Of a stretch of DNA of 64,000 bases, positions 23,967-33,459 are shown piece after piece. Source of the DNA: Candidatus Cryosericum septentrionale (lineage in GTDB: Bacteria > Caldisericota > Caldisericia > Cryosericales > Cryosericaceae). The translations under genes and the position numbers were made by a program. The stretch lies in the NCBI RefSeq assembly GCF_003570995.1, contig NZ_QXIY01000033.1, positions 1 through 64,000 of the forward strand, read 5' to 3'. Every line of letters begins with the position of its first letter. Within the stretch, counting starts at the first letter, position 1. A model generated the notes under the pieces. The model was not told the origin of the DNA. It made no database searches and saw nothing but the letters and a program-made list of their open reading frames with translations.

Positions 23967-25592
23967 CTAGAGGGACAGGATGATCTGCTTGGCGCGCGGG
24001 ATCTTTGCGGAGGACATGGACAGTTCGTCGATGCCCATGGCGATAAGAACAGGGATTGCCTGCGGGTCGCCTGCCAATTCCCCACAGACGCCCACCCATT
24101 TGCCATGGGCGTGTGCCGCTTCGATGGTCATGCGGATGAGTGATAGCACGGCTGGATGCAGCGGCTGGTACAGATAGTTGAGGTCGCGGTTCGTTCGATC
24201 GGCGGCAAAGGTGTACTGTGTCAGGTCGTTGGTACCGATTGAGAAGAAGTCGACTCTGTCGGCAAGACGCTCCGCATCGAGGGCCGCAGACGGGATTTCC
24301 ACCATGATGCCGACCTCGAGGTCGTGGTCATACGCGATCTCTTCTGCGTCCAGTTCCTTGCGCACGCTCTGGAGCAGGAGATTGGTCTGTTCGATCTCTT
24401 CAGCGACGGCGATCATCGGGTACATGATTCGCGTCGTGCCAGCCGTGCTCGCCCGCAGAATGGCGCGCAGCTGAGTCTTGAACAGTGTTGGTCTGCGCAG
24501 GCCAAGACGGGTCGCGCGTACGCCGAGGAACGGGTTGGCCTCGGCGGGCAGGTGCAGGTATGGGATCTGTTTGTCTCCTCCGATATCAAGGGTCCGAATG
24601 ATGACAGGCTTGCTGCCAAATGCAGTGAGAACAGCGCGGTACGCTTCGACCTGCTCTTCCTCGGTGGGTGGGCTGTCCCGGTCGAGGAACAGGAACTCCG
24701 TGCGATACAGGCCGACCCCGTCGGCGCCGAACCGCAGGGCCGTGGCGACGTCACCAGGGCCGCCGATGTTGGCAGAAACCTCAATACGCTTGCCGTTCCT
24801 GAGGGCCACTTCCTTATCCTTGTACTGGGTCAGGAGCTCCTGTTCTGCTGCAAGAGCGCGGGCGCGCTCTTCGAGGGTCGCACGTTCCTCGGGGGTGGGG
24901 TCCAGAACAACCGTCCCGGCGGCTCCGTCGACGCCCAGGCGTACGTGTTCATCGACGCCTGCAAGCGCCGTGCCTAGGCCGACGACGGCGGGAAGGCCGA
25001 GTGCCTGAGCAAGGATGGCCGTATGGCTTGTTGTGCTACCCTGCTCTGTCACAAAGCCCAGCACATTCTCGCGGTCGACGGATGCGGTATCCGCTGGAGC
25101 AAGGTCACGCGCAACGACGATCGCCGGGTACGGCAGGGCGCGCAGGTCGGCCTTGGGCATCCCCAACAGGGCGCGGACCACACGATCCCCGACATCCCGG
25201 ATATCCTTGGCCCGCTCACGGAAGTAGGCGTCGGCCAGGTTGTCCATTAGCTGGGCACTGTCCTCATAGGCACGGTGTACGGCTGCTGCGGTGCTGTATC
25301 CTTCTCGCGCATACCGTTCCATGGCCTGCTGCAGCGTCGGGTCGTCCAGGAACATCTCATAGGCGGAGAAGATCTCGGCTTCCTTGCTCTTGCCCTGCTC
25401 TTTCATACGTGTGTATAGCGCTTTGACCTGACGATGGACGCTCTCGTTTGCTAGACTGATCGCCTTGAGTTTCTCCTCCCCGGAGATGGAGTCGTGAGAT
25501 TCGAGATCCAGGATGATGTCGTCCGGGCGGTAGATGTATACTCGACCGATGGCGATGCCTGCTGATGCAGCAATTCCTTTGAGGGTGCTCAT
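23967..25592 (-). CDS. ptsI: PTS enzyme I (phosphoenolpyruvate-protein phosphotransferase)
   Basis: 541 aa cytosolic first enzyme of the PTS: it autophosphorylates from PEP and passes phosphate to HPr. The phosphohistidine lies in GSTTSHTAILAQALGLPAV, the Mg/PEP-binding barrel shows GLYRTEFLFLDRD and VGIMVEIPSA, and the catalytic Cys is in WVGVCGELAGD. The start overlaps the ptsH stop by 4 bp (ATGA), so translation is coupled. It must serve both sugar-specific PTS clusters at 46-52 and 59-62 kb unless another copy exists elsewhere. Confidence 0.96.
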   Translation of the reverse strand: MSTLKGIAASAGIAIGRVYIYRPDDIILDLESHDSISGEEKLKAISLANESVHRQVKALYTRMKEQGKSKEAEIFSAYEMFLDDPTLQQAMERYAREGYSTAAAVHRAYEDSAQLMDNLADAYFRERAKDIRDVGDRVVRALLGMPKADLRALPYPAIVVARDLAPADTASVDRENVLGFVTEQGSTTSHTAILAQALGLPAVVGLGTALAGVDEHVRLGVDGAAGTVVLDPTPEERATLEERARALAAEQELLTQYKDKEVALRNGKRIEVSANIGGPGDVATALRFGADGVGLYRTEFLFLDRDSPPTEEEQVEAYRAVLTAFGSKPVIIRTLDIGGDKQIPYLHLPAEANPFLGVRATRLGLRRPTLFKTQLRAILRASTAGTTRIMYPMIAVAEEIEQTNLLLQSVRKELDAEEIAYDHDLEVGIMVEIPSAALDAERLADRVDFFSIGTNDLTQYTFAADRTNRDLNYLYQPLHPAVLSLIRMTIEAAHAHGKWVGVCGELAGDPQAIPVLIAMGIDELSMSSAKIPRAKQIILSL

Positions 25593-25858
25593 TCCTCTTC
25601 GCCGATGGTGGTTGTCAGCAGAGTCTCCAGAGCGTCGAGTGCTACAGTCTCATCAGCTCCTTCAGCCTCCACCTCGATGACAGAGTTCTTGCCAGCGCCC
25701 AAGGAAAGCACGCCGAGGATACTCTTGGCATCTACTGTACGGCCTTCACGGGTGATTCTGATCCTTGACTTGAAGTGCACCGCTGTCTGAACGAACAACG
25801 TGGCAGGACGTGCATGCAACCCACTCTTGTTGTGAACAGTAAACGTTCGCGCTGTCAT
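25589..25858 (-). CDS. ptsH: PTS phosphocarrier HPr
   Basis: 89 aa. The EI-phosphorylated His is in NKSGLHARPAT, and the regulatory Ser site SILGVLSLGAG matches the HPr-kinase target of Gram-positive-type HPr, so Ser phosphorylation and carbon catabolite control are possible although no hprK is in the window. It is first gene of the ptsHI operon; GGCGACGGCAC precedes the ATG with only a weak ribosome site. Confidence 0.95.
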   Translation of the reverse strand: MTARTFTVHNKSGLHARPATLFVQTAVHFKSRIRITREGRTVDAKSILGVLSLGAGKNSVIEVEAEGADETVALDALETLLTTTIGEEE

Positions 25859-25989
25859 AGTGCCGTCGCCTCCCCGGGCGTTCCCCGCCTTTTCCGTCGT
25901 GGTGGGGCGTCGACTGTCAGTCTACTTCGGATGTAGAAAATGTAACACAGAATCGTGAACAGCAGTGAATCGCCGCTCCTGAGCTGTCG

Positions 25990-27009
25990 TCAGTCTTGGG
26001 GTATGCCTGTGCGGGGAGCCTCTGGGGTTCGGAACGTGGTGTCCGATCCTGTCGTGAGGTTGCCATCTGGTGCGACCCGCACCAGACGCGTGTGATATAG
26101 CGTGTCTGGTTTGAGCCCCGTGACTGCAAGGTCGACATTGCATGTCACGTATCCGAGAAGTGGACCCTGCTTGTCCGTGGCGTAGTCGTAGGTTTCCGAA
26201 GCACCATATTCGAAGAACCAAAGGGCTGGCTGACCATCAGGCCTGATGACTCCCTTCAGCATTGCCGACGTCGACGTTATCGATGACGGAGCAAGCGTCG
26301 TGACAAGACTTTCGGGTTCGACTGGTTCGGGTTGAGGGTTGAGAATCGTGGCAGGGACTGAACTTCTCGTCGTCACGGCAGGCTGGGCCACAACGGCTGT
26401 CTTTGCAGAAGTTGCAGGCTTGGGAGCCACTGCGACGGTGACCGGCGACTTGACGATGTGGTAGTACTTGACGTACGTCCAGCCGCTGAACAGCCAGCCT
26501 AGGGTTGTTTTCTTCCGGTCATACGTGTGGGCGTTGAAAAGGGGTTGGCCGTTCGACTGCTTGGCCGAGACAAATACGGCGTGACGCAGGCCCAGCCAGT
26601 TGCCGAAAATGGCGACATCGCCGGGTTGCAGGCCGGTCGGTGCACGCGAACTCGAGGACATCTTCCAGACAGTGGCTTTGAGGGTGTTCGTCAGGAAAGT
26701 GTCCAGGTTCATGCAGAGCGCAATGCAACCCCTCGTGTCGGCCGAAGAGCTTGCCCGCAGGTTGAGGCCGCCTGCAATAAGGCACTGTGAAACAAAGTTG
26801 GCACAATCACCGAAGCCGTAGCTCTGGAACTTGGGATTGCGCTTGTTCCACCACTGGTCCGCATACTGGATGGCTTTGAGAGGGTTGTACGTCCCAGCGC
26901 TGACGCGTGGGGCAGGAGAGAGAACCACCGAGGAGGCTGTCGCTACGATGATGGCTAGAACGACGGCGATCTGCCTTCTCCAGCGTGCTTCTGCTTTTGA
27001 GTTTGTCAC
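25990..27009 (-). CDS. Secreted amidase-domain (Amidase_6) protein with C-terminal Fn3-like domain
   Basis: 339 aa from GTG 27009, which follows AAAGGAG at 7 nt; longer in-frame starts have no such site and add an implausible N-terminus. The signal peptide is residues 1-40. Residues about 45-190 match the Amidase_6 pattern: YNPLKAIQYADQWWNKRNP, then FGDCANFVSQCLIAGG with the candidate catalytic Cys, and a later RHAVFVSA His. A Pro/Val/Thr-rich linker leads to an Fn3-like module (SAMLKGVIRPDG, VTGLKPDTLYHTRLV). Role in cell-wall or peptide amide hydrolysis is inferred. Confidence 0.75.
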   Translation of the reverse strand: MTNSKAEARWRRQIAVVLAIIVATASSVVLSPAPRVSAGTYNPLKAIQYADQWWNKRNPKFQSYGFGDCANFVSQCLIAGGLNLRASSSADTRGCIALCMNLDTFLTNTLKATVWKMSSSSRAPTGLQPGDVAIFGNWLGLRHAVFVSAKQSNGQPLFNAHTYDRKKTTLGWLFSGWTYVKYYHIVKSPVTVAVAPKPATSAKTAVVAQPAVTTRSSVPATILNPQPEPVEPESLVTTLAPSSITSTSAMLKGVIRPDGQPALWFFEYGASETYDYATDKQGPLLGYVTCNVDLAVTGLKPDTLYHTRLVRVAPDGNLTTGSDTTFRTPEAPRTGIPQD

Positions 27010-27145
27010 AGTACAACTCCTTTCTTCCCGCGTGGTCCGACTTGGGATGGCCAAATAAGGGGCACCCTTCCCTTCTGCCGAGTTCATTAAAGCCAAGCCG
27101 GTTGTCTTGTCAAGAGCGCAAGAGCGTGAGCTGCCCGTTCTGCCG

Positions 27146-28423
27146 CTAACGAAGGAGATTGCGAAGCGTGTCGACCAGGAGAAGGACGTTGAGGCCACTG
27201 ACGACGACCGTCGTCGTCCACAGGAGGACGCGGTCGAGTATAGTGTTCACATACTTTCCCATCACGCGCGGGTTTGAGGTGAGCAGAATCTGCAGGATGA
27301 TCGTCCACGGTAGCTGAATGGAGAGTGCTATCTGGCTGAAGATCAGGCCCTTGAACGGGTTGGTGATCACGAGCGCAATCAGCAGAGCCCCAAGCAGTGT
27401 TATCATGATGCCCAGCCTAGTGTGATTGTCCGACGGATCATAGGGTTCCCCCGACATGCCGGCAACAATACTGCCACCTGCCATGCCCGCAGTAACTGAA
27501 GATGAGAGGCCGGCCATGAGTAGTGCTCCACCGAAGACGATGGCGGCTGCCTGACCCAGCATGGGCCGCAACATGGCCTGTGCCTGTCCAAGTTCTGTGA
27601 CGGTGGTTCTGCTGGCAAAAAAGGTCGCTGCGGCAAGGATGATCATGGAGCTGTTGATGGCCCAGCCGACCACCATGGAGTTCAGGGTGTCCACGAACTC
27701 GAACCGGAGTTGCTTTTCTATGACGTCTGTACCCTTCTGGTTCAGCTGGCGGCTCTGGATGATCTCGCTGTGCAGGAAGAGGTTATGCGGCATGACGACG
27801 GCGCCGAGGACACTCATGATGACAGGAATGGAGCCCAGGGGTATGGCGGGGGTAACCCACCCGGTCGCCACCTCTGCCCAGGGGATACGCACGAGCGACA
27901 ACTCATACAGGAAAGAAAGCCCTATCAGCGACACGAATGCGATGATGAGCTTCTCGATGCGCCGGTAGCCGTTGCTGAGAAGGAGCCAGATGACAGCGGT
28001 CGACACGAGAATGGCGCCGATACGCAGAGGCAGCTTGAACAGCAGGTTGAGCCCGATGGCGGCTCCCATGATCTCCGCAAGGGCCGTGGAGATGCAGGCG
28101 GCAACGGCCGAGCCCAGAACAAGGTGAGCGAACCAGGGACGTATGAACTTCGTGGCTGCCTCGGAGATGCACAGACCCGTGACAATGCCCAGGTGGGCGG
28201 CATTGTGCTGCAGGACGATAAGCATCAGTGTCGACAGTGTCACCATCCACAGGAGGCGGTACCCATAGAGCGAGCCTGCAGCGACATTCGATGCCCAGTT
28301 GCCGGGATCGATGAAGCCCACGGTTACGAGAAAGCCGGGACCAATGTACTTCAGGAGTTCCAATGCCTGAAGACGCGGAGTATGACCGTTGAATGATTTC
28401 TGGATCCGTGTGCGCAGATTCAT
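27146..28423 (-). CDS. mntH: Nramp-family Mn2+/Fe2+ transporter
   Basis: 425 aa, eleven predicted helices, proton-coupled divalent metal importer. Helix 1 keeps the canonical metal site IDPGN and helix 6 keeps VVMPHNLFLHS, so Mn or Fe transport is expected. The second Nramp gene in this window (34.8-36.0 kb) has lost both motifs. It stands alone, divergent from the Cas6-like gene, with about 215 bp of shared upstream region. No Fur/MntR-type box was recognised. Confidence 0.93.
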   Translation of the reverse strand: MNLRTRIQKSFNGHTPRLQALELLKYIGPGFLVTVGFIDPGNWASNVAAGSLYGYRLLWMVTLSTLMLIVLQHNAAHLGIVTGLCISEAATKFIRPWFAHLVLGSAVAACISTALAEIMGAAIGLNLLFKLPLRIGAILVSTAVIWLLLSNGYRRIEKLIIAFVSLIGLSFLYELSLVRIPWAEVATGWVTPAIPLGSIPVIMSVLGAVVMPHNLFLHSEIIQSRQLNQKGTDVIEKQLRFEFVDTLNSMVVGWAINSSMIILAAATFFASRTTVTELGQAQAMLRPMLGQAAAIVFGGALLMAGLSSSVTAGMAGGSIVAGMSGEPYDPSDNHTRLGIMITLLGALLIALVITNPFKGLIFSQIALSIQLPWTIILQILLTSNPRVMGKYVNTILDRVLLWTTTVVVSGLNVLLLVDTLRNLLR

Positions 28424-28557
28424 GAGCTGAGTATATGTGGCCCGGGAATGTCATCAAGCGTCTGCGGGCAGGTCTTGCCCGTTCCTCTTGAAGTTGTGGT
28501 TGCACCGCGCCTGACAACTCCTACAATAATATTATCTATAGCAGGACATTCGAACGA

Positions 28558-28577
28558 GCACCCCAGTGGCGGGGTGC
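28558..28577 (+). promoter_or_regulatory. Hairpin in the leader of the Cas6-like gene
   Basis: GCACCCC / GGGGTGC form a perfect 7-bp stem around AGTGGC, 62 bp before ATG 28639 and about 20 bp after a promoter-like CTGACA...TATCTA pair at 28511-28538. The hairpin is therefore probably in the 5' untranslated RNA. CRISPR repeat hairpins have similar stems, so it may be a binding site for the protein itself; that is speculation. Confidence 0.35.
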
Positions 28578-28638
28578 GTCATGGCCATAATGGCTCACCT
28601 TTCCGGTTGTCTGTTCTCTGAATTGAGTGGAGGTTTTC

Positions 28639-30306
28639 ATGCGTATCAGGATCGAAGTACAGAGCGCTCTCGACAAGTTCATTTTGCCTCAGGGGTACAA
28701 CCCCTACGTGCAGGGGCTTGTCAATGCGTGCATCCCCGAAGACATCAAGTGGTCTGGCATCGCGACGGGCACGGAAGAGGTCCATTTCAAGCTCTTCACC
28801 TTCTCGCAGCTCTATGCGAAGTCGGTGGAGCGCATCGACATCGCCCCGCGTGAAGAAGCTGAAGCGGATGGACACGTTCACTATCAGTTGGTGATGTCCT
28901 CACCTGTCTGGTTCTACCTGTCGTCGCCCAGCCCCGAGTTCATCGAGGCGCTTTCGCCTCGCCTGGAGCAGGCCCATGACCTTCACCTCGAGCGGAACCT
29001 CGTGCAATCGGTGCGTGTCAGTGCCGCCTACCCCGTTACCATACCCGCTCACGGGTTGGTGACATGGCGCATTCGCACCATCAGCCCCATCACCGTGTAC
29101 CAGAGCGAGAGCAAGGACAGCAACTCCGCACGTTACTTTGCGCCCGACGACCCGTTATTCGCCAAGATTGTTCTGGACAATGCCGTGCGCAAGTACTACG
29201 CCTGGACACAGGAGAAGGCACCCAGCGATGGTTTCAGCATCATCTGTCTCGACCATACGCCGCATCTGGCTGTCATCTCGTTCAAGGACACGCCTGTGCG
29301 CGGCTATACAGGACGTTTCCAGTTGACTGGAGATGCCAAGCTGCTGTCGTTCCTGTACGAGTCGGGCCTGGGAGGCAAGAACTCTCATGGGTTCGGGATG
29401 TTCGACATCGCGCCTGAGGGAGAGGACGACGCTCATTGGCGTCGCAGGACAGAAGAAGATACCCATGAGGTGCGCAGGACTCCTTCGACGCCTATGGCCG
29501 CTGCCGATCAGGACAAACCGGACCGCCACGAGCGATCGAACAATCGTGGACAGGAAGGGCACGTGTGGCACGGCGAGCATCACGGTGCCGCTGGCGAGAG
29601 CAGCCCCTCGGGAAGTGCGGGATCCAAAGACGATCGGACGCATGTCAGCCGCCCGCGTCCCCAGGGTGAGCATTCAGATCGTCCGCATACCGACCGCCCT
29701 TATTCGGACAGGCCGCACACAGAGCGTTCTGCCTCGGACCGTCCACATACAGATAGACCGTATTCAGATCGTCCGCATACCGACAGGCCCTACTCTGACC
29801 GTCCCAGGACGGAGGGGCCGCGACTCGATGGCACGCCAGGAACGAGCCGGGGAACGGGGCGTCCAGGTACGGACAATCGAAGGTTTCAGTCTTCTCCGCG
29901 CGGTGGTACTTCTGATCGGAGAGGCCCTCGCGGCACAGAGGAACCGAATCGCAAGTTTGTAAGCCGCTATGCTCCCGACATCAAGCCGGTGAGCCACGAG
30001 AAGGCGGCTACCGGTTCCTACAGCATCTGGGATGGCAAGGCGAAGACCGAGCTGCCGCGCTTCGTCCGTCCGGACGGCACCGAGAGCACTGGCGGTCCTC
30101 GTCCGAACGAGCATCGTGGGGGACCTCGTCCTGATGCTTCTGGTCGTTCTTCAAGTGGAGACGGGCGCCCCCAGGGTGACAGACGTGGTGGGAGTTTTGG
30201 TGCTTCCAGACCAAGCGGAAGCTCTGGTTCAGTGCACCGTCCCAGCGGAGGGCACGGTGATCCGCGCGATCATAGGGGAGGCAAGGGCGGCCCCTACAAC
30301 CACTAG
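28639..30306 (+). CDS. Orphan Cas6-like RAMP endoribonuclease domain fused to long disordered tail
   Basis: 555 aa; ATG 28639 follows GGAGG by 5 nt. Residues 1-265 match Cas6, which cuts CRISPR precursor RNA: YNPYVQGLV and FKLFTFS near the N-terminus, ISPITVY mid-domain, then GYTGRFQLTG and the glycine-rich RNA-binding loop GLGGKNSHGFGMF at 243-255. The catalytic His and Tyr of Pyrococcus Cas6 have no clear equivalents: Asn29 replaces the Tyr and the region before Lys51 lacks the usual LHE; His49 is nearby. Residues 265-555 are disordered, Arg/Gly/Pro/Ser/His/Asp-rich, with SDRPHTDRPY repeats at 346-394. No CRISPR array or other cas gene is in the window. Confidence 0.75.
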   Translation: MRIRIEVQSALDKFILPQGYNPYVQGLVNACIPEDIKWSGIATGTEEVHFKLFTFSQLYAKSVERIDIAPREEAEADGHVHYQLVMSSPVWFYLSSPSPEFIEALSPRLEQAHDLHLERNLVQSVRVSAAYPVTIPAHGLVTWRIRTISPITVYQSESKDSNSARYFAPDDPLFAKIVLDNAVRKYYAWTQEKAPSDGFSIICLDHTPHLAVISFKDTPVRGYTGRFQLTGDAKLLSFLYESGLGGKNSHGFGMFDIAPEGEDDAHWRRRTEEDTHEVRRTPSTPMAAADQDKPDRHERSNNRGQEGHVWHGEHHGAAGESSPSGSAGSKDDRTHVSRPRPQGEHSDRPHTDRPYSDRPHTERSASDRPHTDRPYSDRPHTDRPYSDRPRTEGPRLDGTPGTSRGTGRPGTDNRRFQSSPRGGTSDRRGPRGTEEPNRKFVSRYAPDIKPVSHEKAATGSYSIWDGKAKTELPRFVRPDGTESTGGPRPNEHRGGPRPDASGRSSSGDGRPQGDRRGGSFGASRPSGSSGSVHRPSGGHGDPRDHRGGKGGPYNH

Positions 30307-30331
30307 CTTCGATCGAGATTGAGCTGACCAC

Positions 30332-30355
30332 GAGAGGCGCCATACGGCGCCTCTC
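30332..30355 (+). terminator. Hairpin terminator after the Cas6-like gene
   Basis: GAGAGGCGCC / GGCGCCTCTC, a perfect 10-bp stem with loop ATAC, lies 26 bp past the stop and is followed by TTCTGT. Confidence 0.65.
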
Positions 30356-30382
30356 TTCTGTATGAGGGATCCGTGCCATTTC

Positions 30383-30410
30383 TTGTTCGTAGTACGAATA
30401 AGGGTATACT
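30383..30410 (+). promoter_or_regulatory. Promoter-like sequence upstream of the MATE operon
   Basis: TTGTTC (30383-30388) and TATACT (30405-30410) with a 16-nt spacer lie 53 bp before the first MATE start. Confidence 0.4.
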
Positions 30411-30462
30411 ACTAGACGTCTGAAGCAGGTGCGGGTTTGTGCCCCACCGTCTGGAGGAGACC

Positions 30463-31923
30463 GTGGCAAGAACCGCATCAAGAAAAGAGATACTCGAGGG
30501 ACCCATCGTCCGGATCATGTTCAGACTGGCATGGCCGTTGATGATTTCCAGCCTGCTGCACTACCTGTACAATATGGCCGATACCTTCTGGGTAGGTCAC
30601 TTGCCCGTGTCGGAGAATGCCTCCGCGGTCGCCGGACTTCAGATAGCCGGCCCGGTCATTTTCTTCCTCATGGCATTTGCCTTCGGGTTCAACTCCGGAG
30701 GGCTGGCGCTCGTGTCCCAGTACATGGGTGCTCATCGGAAGGAGGAAGCGAATACGGCAGCTGCCAAGACGCTTTCGCTGTCGATTGTCTTCGGGCTGTT
30801 CATCATGGTTACAGGCGTCATCTTCTCACCTGCCCTGCTGAGGCTCCTCACCTCAGACCCTGCTGTTGCCCGCGCCGGAACGGTCTACACGCGTATCATC
30901 TTCATCGGCATGCCCTTTGAGTTCGTCGCGGCGGCGTATGCCCAGGTCATGGCAGCGTACGGGGATACGATCACGCCCATGCTCGTAAACTTGGCGACCG
31001 TCCTCGCTAATATTGTCCTGGACCCATTCATGATCTTCGGGTGGGGGCCCTTCGCGCGCATGACGGTGGCAGGGGCTGCGGTGGCCACCATTATCTGCCA
31101 GGCCATCGCCGCAGTCATCTCACTGGTCATACTGTTCAGGGGGAGACATGGTCTCCGTGTCAGCTGGCGCGACCTTCTTCCGGACTGGTTCTGGTACAGG
31201 CGCATTCTCAAGATCGGCCTTCCTGCTTCCATTGGTGTCTCTGGGACGTCATTCGGGTTTCTGGTTCTGACGGGCATCATCGGCCGTGTGCCCAACGCTA
31301 CAGTAGCACTCTCGGCATATGGCATCGGTGACCGCTTCATCAACATCAGTTTCGTTGCCATCGATGGTCTGTCGCTGGCCATCTCGACGATGGTCGGGCA
31401 TGCTTTGGGCGGGGACCTGCGGAAACGAGCCAACAGTGTCGTATGGACTGGCACTGCGCTGATGTTTGGCATGCTTGTGGGTGAAGGGATCCTTCTGTGG
31501 GTTTTCACGCCATGGTTGTTCAGGGCCTTCATTCCAACACAGCCAGCGATCATCAGCGAAGGCATCCTGTTCATGTCCCTGTTCCTCCCCTCCATTCCGT
31601 TCTTTGGCATCGTCAACGGGGTCCAGTCGGCGTTCCAGGGTTCAGGGCACAACACGCCGCCCATGATCATGCAGCTCGTACGTCTCTGGGGTCTTCGCGT
31701 CCCGCTGTCATGGTTCTTTGGGTTTGCCATGCACATGGGATCGCGCGGTATCTGGACCGGTATGCTGATCAGCAACGTCCTTGCGGCTGTTCTGGCACTG
31801 GTGTTTCTTGCAACGGCCGACTGGCACCACAAGGTCATTGAACACAGGCTTGCACTGGCTGAGGCGACCGATGAGACGGGCACGTCAGAGTTGATCCCGA
31901 CGCCGGCCGAGCCCGGGGTGTAG
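30463..31923 (+). CDS. MATE-family efflux transporter, copy 1
   Basis: 486 aa, twelve predicted helices in two halves; cation-coupled export of drugs or metabolites. Characteristic patterns include WPLMISSLLHYLYNMADTFWVG, FAFGFNSGGLALVSQYMGA and QSAFQGSGHN. GTG 30463 is chosen because GGAGG lies 5 nt upstream, whereas GTG 30439 has none. It is followed at 11 bp by a close paralogue; the pair may form a heteromer or reflect recent duplication with substrate divergence. Confidence 0.92.
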   Translation: MARTASRKEILEGPIVRIMFRLAWPLMISSLLHYLYNMADTFWVGHLPVSENASAVAGLQIAGPVIFFLMAFAFGFNSGGLALVSQYMGAHRKEEANTAAAKTLSLSIVFGLFIMVTGVIFSPALLRLLTSDPAVARAGTVYTRIIFIGMPFEFVAAAYAQVMAAYGDTITPMLVNLATVLANIVLDPFMIFGWGPFARMTVAGAAVATIICQAIAAVISLVILFRGRHGLRVSWRDLLPDWFWYRRILKIGLPASIGVSGTSFGFLVLTGIIGRVPNATVALSAYGIGDRFINISFVAIDGLSLAISTMVGHALGGDLRKRANSVVWTGTALMFGMLVGEGILLWVFTPWLFRAFIPTQPAIISEGILFMSLFLPSIPFFGIVNGVQSAFQGSGHNTPPMIMQLVRLWGLRVPLSWFFGFAMHMGSRGIWTGMLISNVLAAVLALVFLATADWHHKVIEHRLALAEATDETGTSELIPTPAEPGV

Positions 31924-31934
31924 GGGGGGCGGAC

Positions 31935-33407
31935 ATGAGCCGGCGTCCGACGATGCCCACGCGCGAGGAGATCCTTCACGGTCCAGTGGTGGCGACAATG
32001 TTCCGGCTGTCCTGGCCCGTCATGGTAAGCTCCCTGCTCAACATGGTGTACAACATGACCGATACGTTCTGGGTCGGGCACCTTCCAAAGACCGAGAACG
32101 CGGCAGCAGTCGCTGGGCTTCAGGTGTCAGGCCCTGTTGTATGGTTCCTCGTCGCATTCGCGTTCGGATTCGGGTCCGCAGGTCTCGCTCTCGTTTCGCA
32201 GTTCATGGGAGCGCACAACGAGGTTGACGCGGAGAAGGCGGCTGGTCAGACCATGTCTCTGGCAATCCTGCTTGGATTCGCTGTGGCGATCATCGGCGTG
32301 GTGCTGTCGCCGATTCTTCTCCCCGTCCTGACTCCAGACCGGGCCATTTCGGCGATGGCGATAAGCTACACGCGGATCATCTTCATCGGGATGCCCGCCA
32401 TCTTCGTCTCGGCCCTGTACGCGCAGATCATGAATGCTTATGGAGATACTGTTACGCCGATGCTCATCAACACGATCACCGTCGGTCTGAATGTCATCCT
32501 GGACCCGCTGATGATCTTCGGATGGGGCCCGTTTGTCCACATGGGTGTAGCCGGTGCCGCTCTTGCGACCGTCCTATGTCAGGTCCTGTCCGCCGTTATC
32601 TCGCTCTCGGTTCTCATGACCGGGAGGCGAAAGCTGAGAGTGACCTGGGGCGACCTGCGTCCCGAGATTGGCTGGGTCAAACGCATCCTCCGCATCGGAC
32701 TTCCCGCATCAGTCGGGGCATCCGGTACGTCCTTTGGGTTCATTGTCCTGACGGGCATCATCGGCCGCGTCCCCAACCCCACGGTTGCGTTGTCGGCGTA
32801 TGGGATTGGTGATAGGATGTTCAGTATCACTTCCCTCATCAACGATGGGGCTGGCATGGGCATAGCCACGATGGTGGGACGGGCGTTGGGTGCCGGCATG
32901 AAGGAACGGGCCACAGCCGTCGTGCGACAGGGGACGACTGCCATCATCGGCCTGATGGCAGTTGCGAGCGTTCTTCTGCGCCTCATTACGCCCCTGGTGT
33001 TCCGGGCGTTCATTCCGAGCCAGCCGGAAATCATCGCCGAAGGCGTTCTCTTCATGTCAATCTTTCTCTGGGCCAACCCGTTCTTTGGGCTCATGATGGG
33101 TGTCCAGTCGGCGTTCCAGGGCTCAGGACACAACGTTCCAAACATGATTCTGGACCTGGTTCGGCTATGGGGCCTGCGCGTGCCGCTGGCGTGGTTCTTT
33201 GCCATGACCCTTAAACTCGGATCACGTGGCGTCTGGATTGGCATGACTGCCAGCAACGTGGTGGCAGGTTTCCTCTCGCTCATTCTTGTGTTCACGATCG
33301 ACTGGCGCCAGAATGTCATCGAGCACTTGCTTCTTCCTGAGGCTCTCCTCATGGGCGAGGAAGCCATATCATCCATCTCCAGCGTTGAGGTCGACGACCG
33401 TCCGTAG
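31935..33407 (+). CDS. MATE-family efflux transporter, copy 2
   Basis: 490 aa, similar to copy 1 along its entire length (MVSSLLNMVYNMTDTFWVGHLP, GTSFGFIVLTGIIGRVPN and QSAFQGSGHN match almost word for word), so the two arose by tandem duplication. Differences cluster in TM7-TM8 (ISFVAIDGLSLAIST versus ITSLINDGAGMGIAT), a region facing the substrate cavity in MATE structures. ATG 31935 sits behind GGGGGGGCGG. Confidence 0.92.
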   Translation: MSRRPTMPTREEILHGPVVATMFRLSWPVMVSSLLNMVYNMTDTFWVGHLPKTENAAAVAGLQVSGPVVWFLVAFAFGFGSAGLALVSQFMGAHNEVDAEKAAGQTMSLAILLGFAVAIIGVVLSPILLPVLTPDRAISAMAISYTRIIFIGMPAIFVSALYAQIMNAYGDTVTPMLINTITVGLNVILDPLMIFGWGPFVHMGVAGAALATVLCQVLSAVISLSVLMTGRRKLRVTWGDLRPEIGWVKRILRIGLPASVGASGTSFGFIVLTGIIGRVPNPTVALSAYGIGDRMFSITSLINDGAGMGIATMVGRALGAGMKERATAVVRQGTTAIIGLMAVASVLLRLITPLVFRAFIPSQPEIIAEGVLFMSIFLWANPFFGLMMGVQSAFQGSGHNVPNMILDLVRLWGLRVPLAWFFAMTLKLGSRGVWIGMTASNVVAGFLSLILVFTIDWRQNVIEHLLLPEALLMGEEAISSISSVEVDDRP

Positions 33408-33459
33408 GCCGTCTGCGCCTGCGTTCACCCTGCTGATTGCCGCGTCTTCACGGGTGTGC

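Noticed and set aside
29674-29820. Short direct DNA repeats resembling a CRISPR array
   Set aside because: They are in frame and encode the SDRPHTDRPY repeats of the Cas6-like tail; there are no unique spacers of constant length.
30885-32081. 398-codon frame on the minus strand across both MATE genes
   Set aside because: Antisense shadow spanning two well-supported genes, rich in Met/Pro/Arg without domain pattern.
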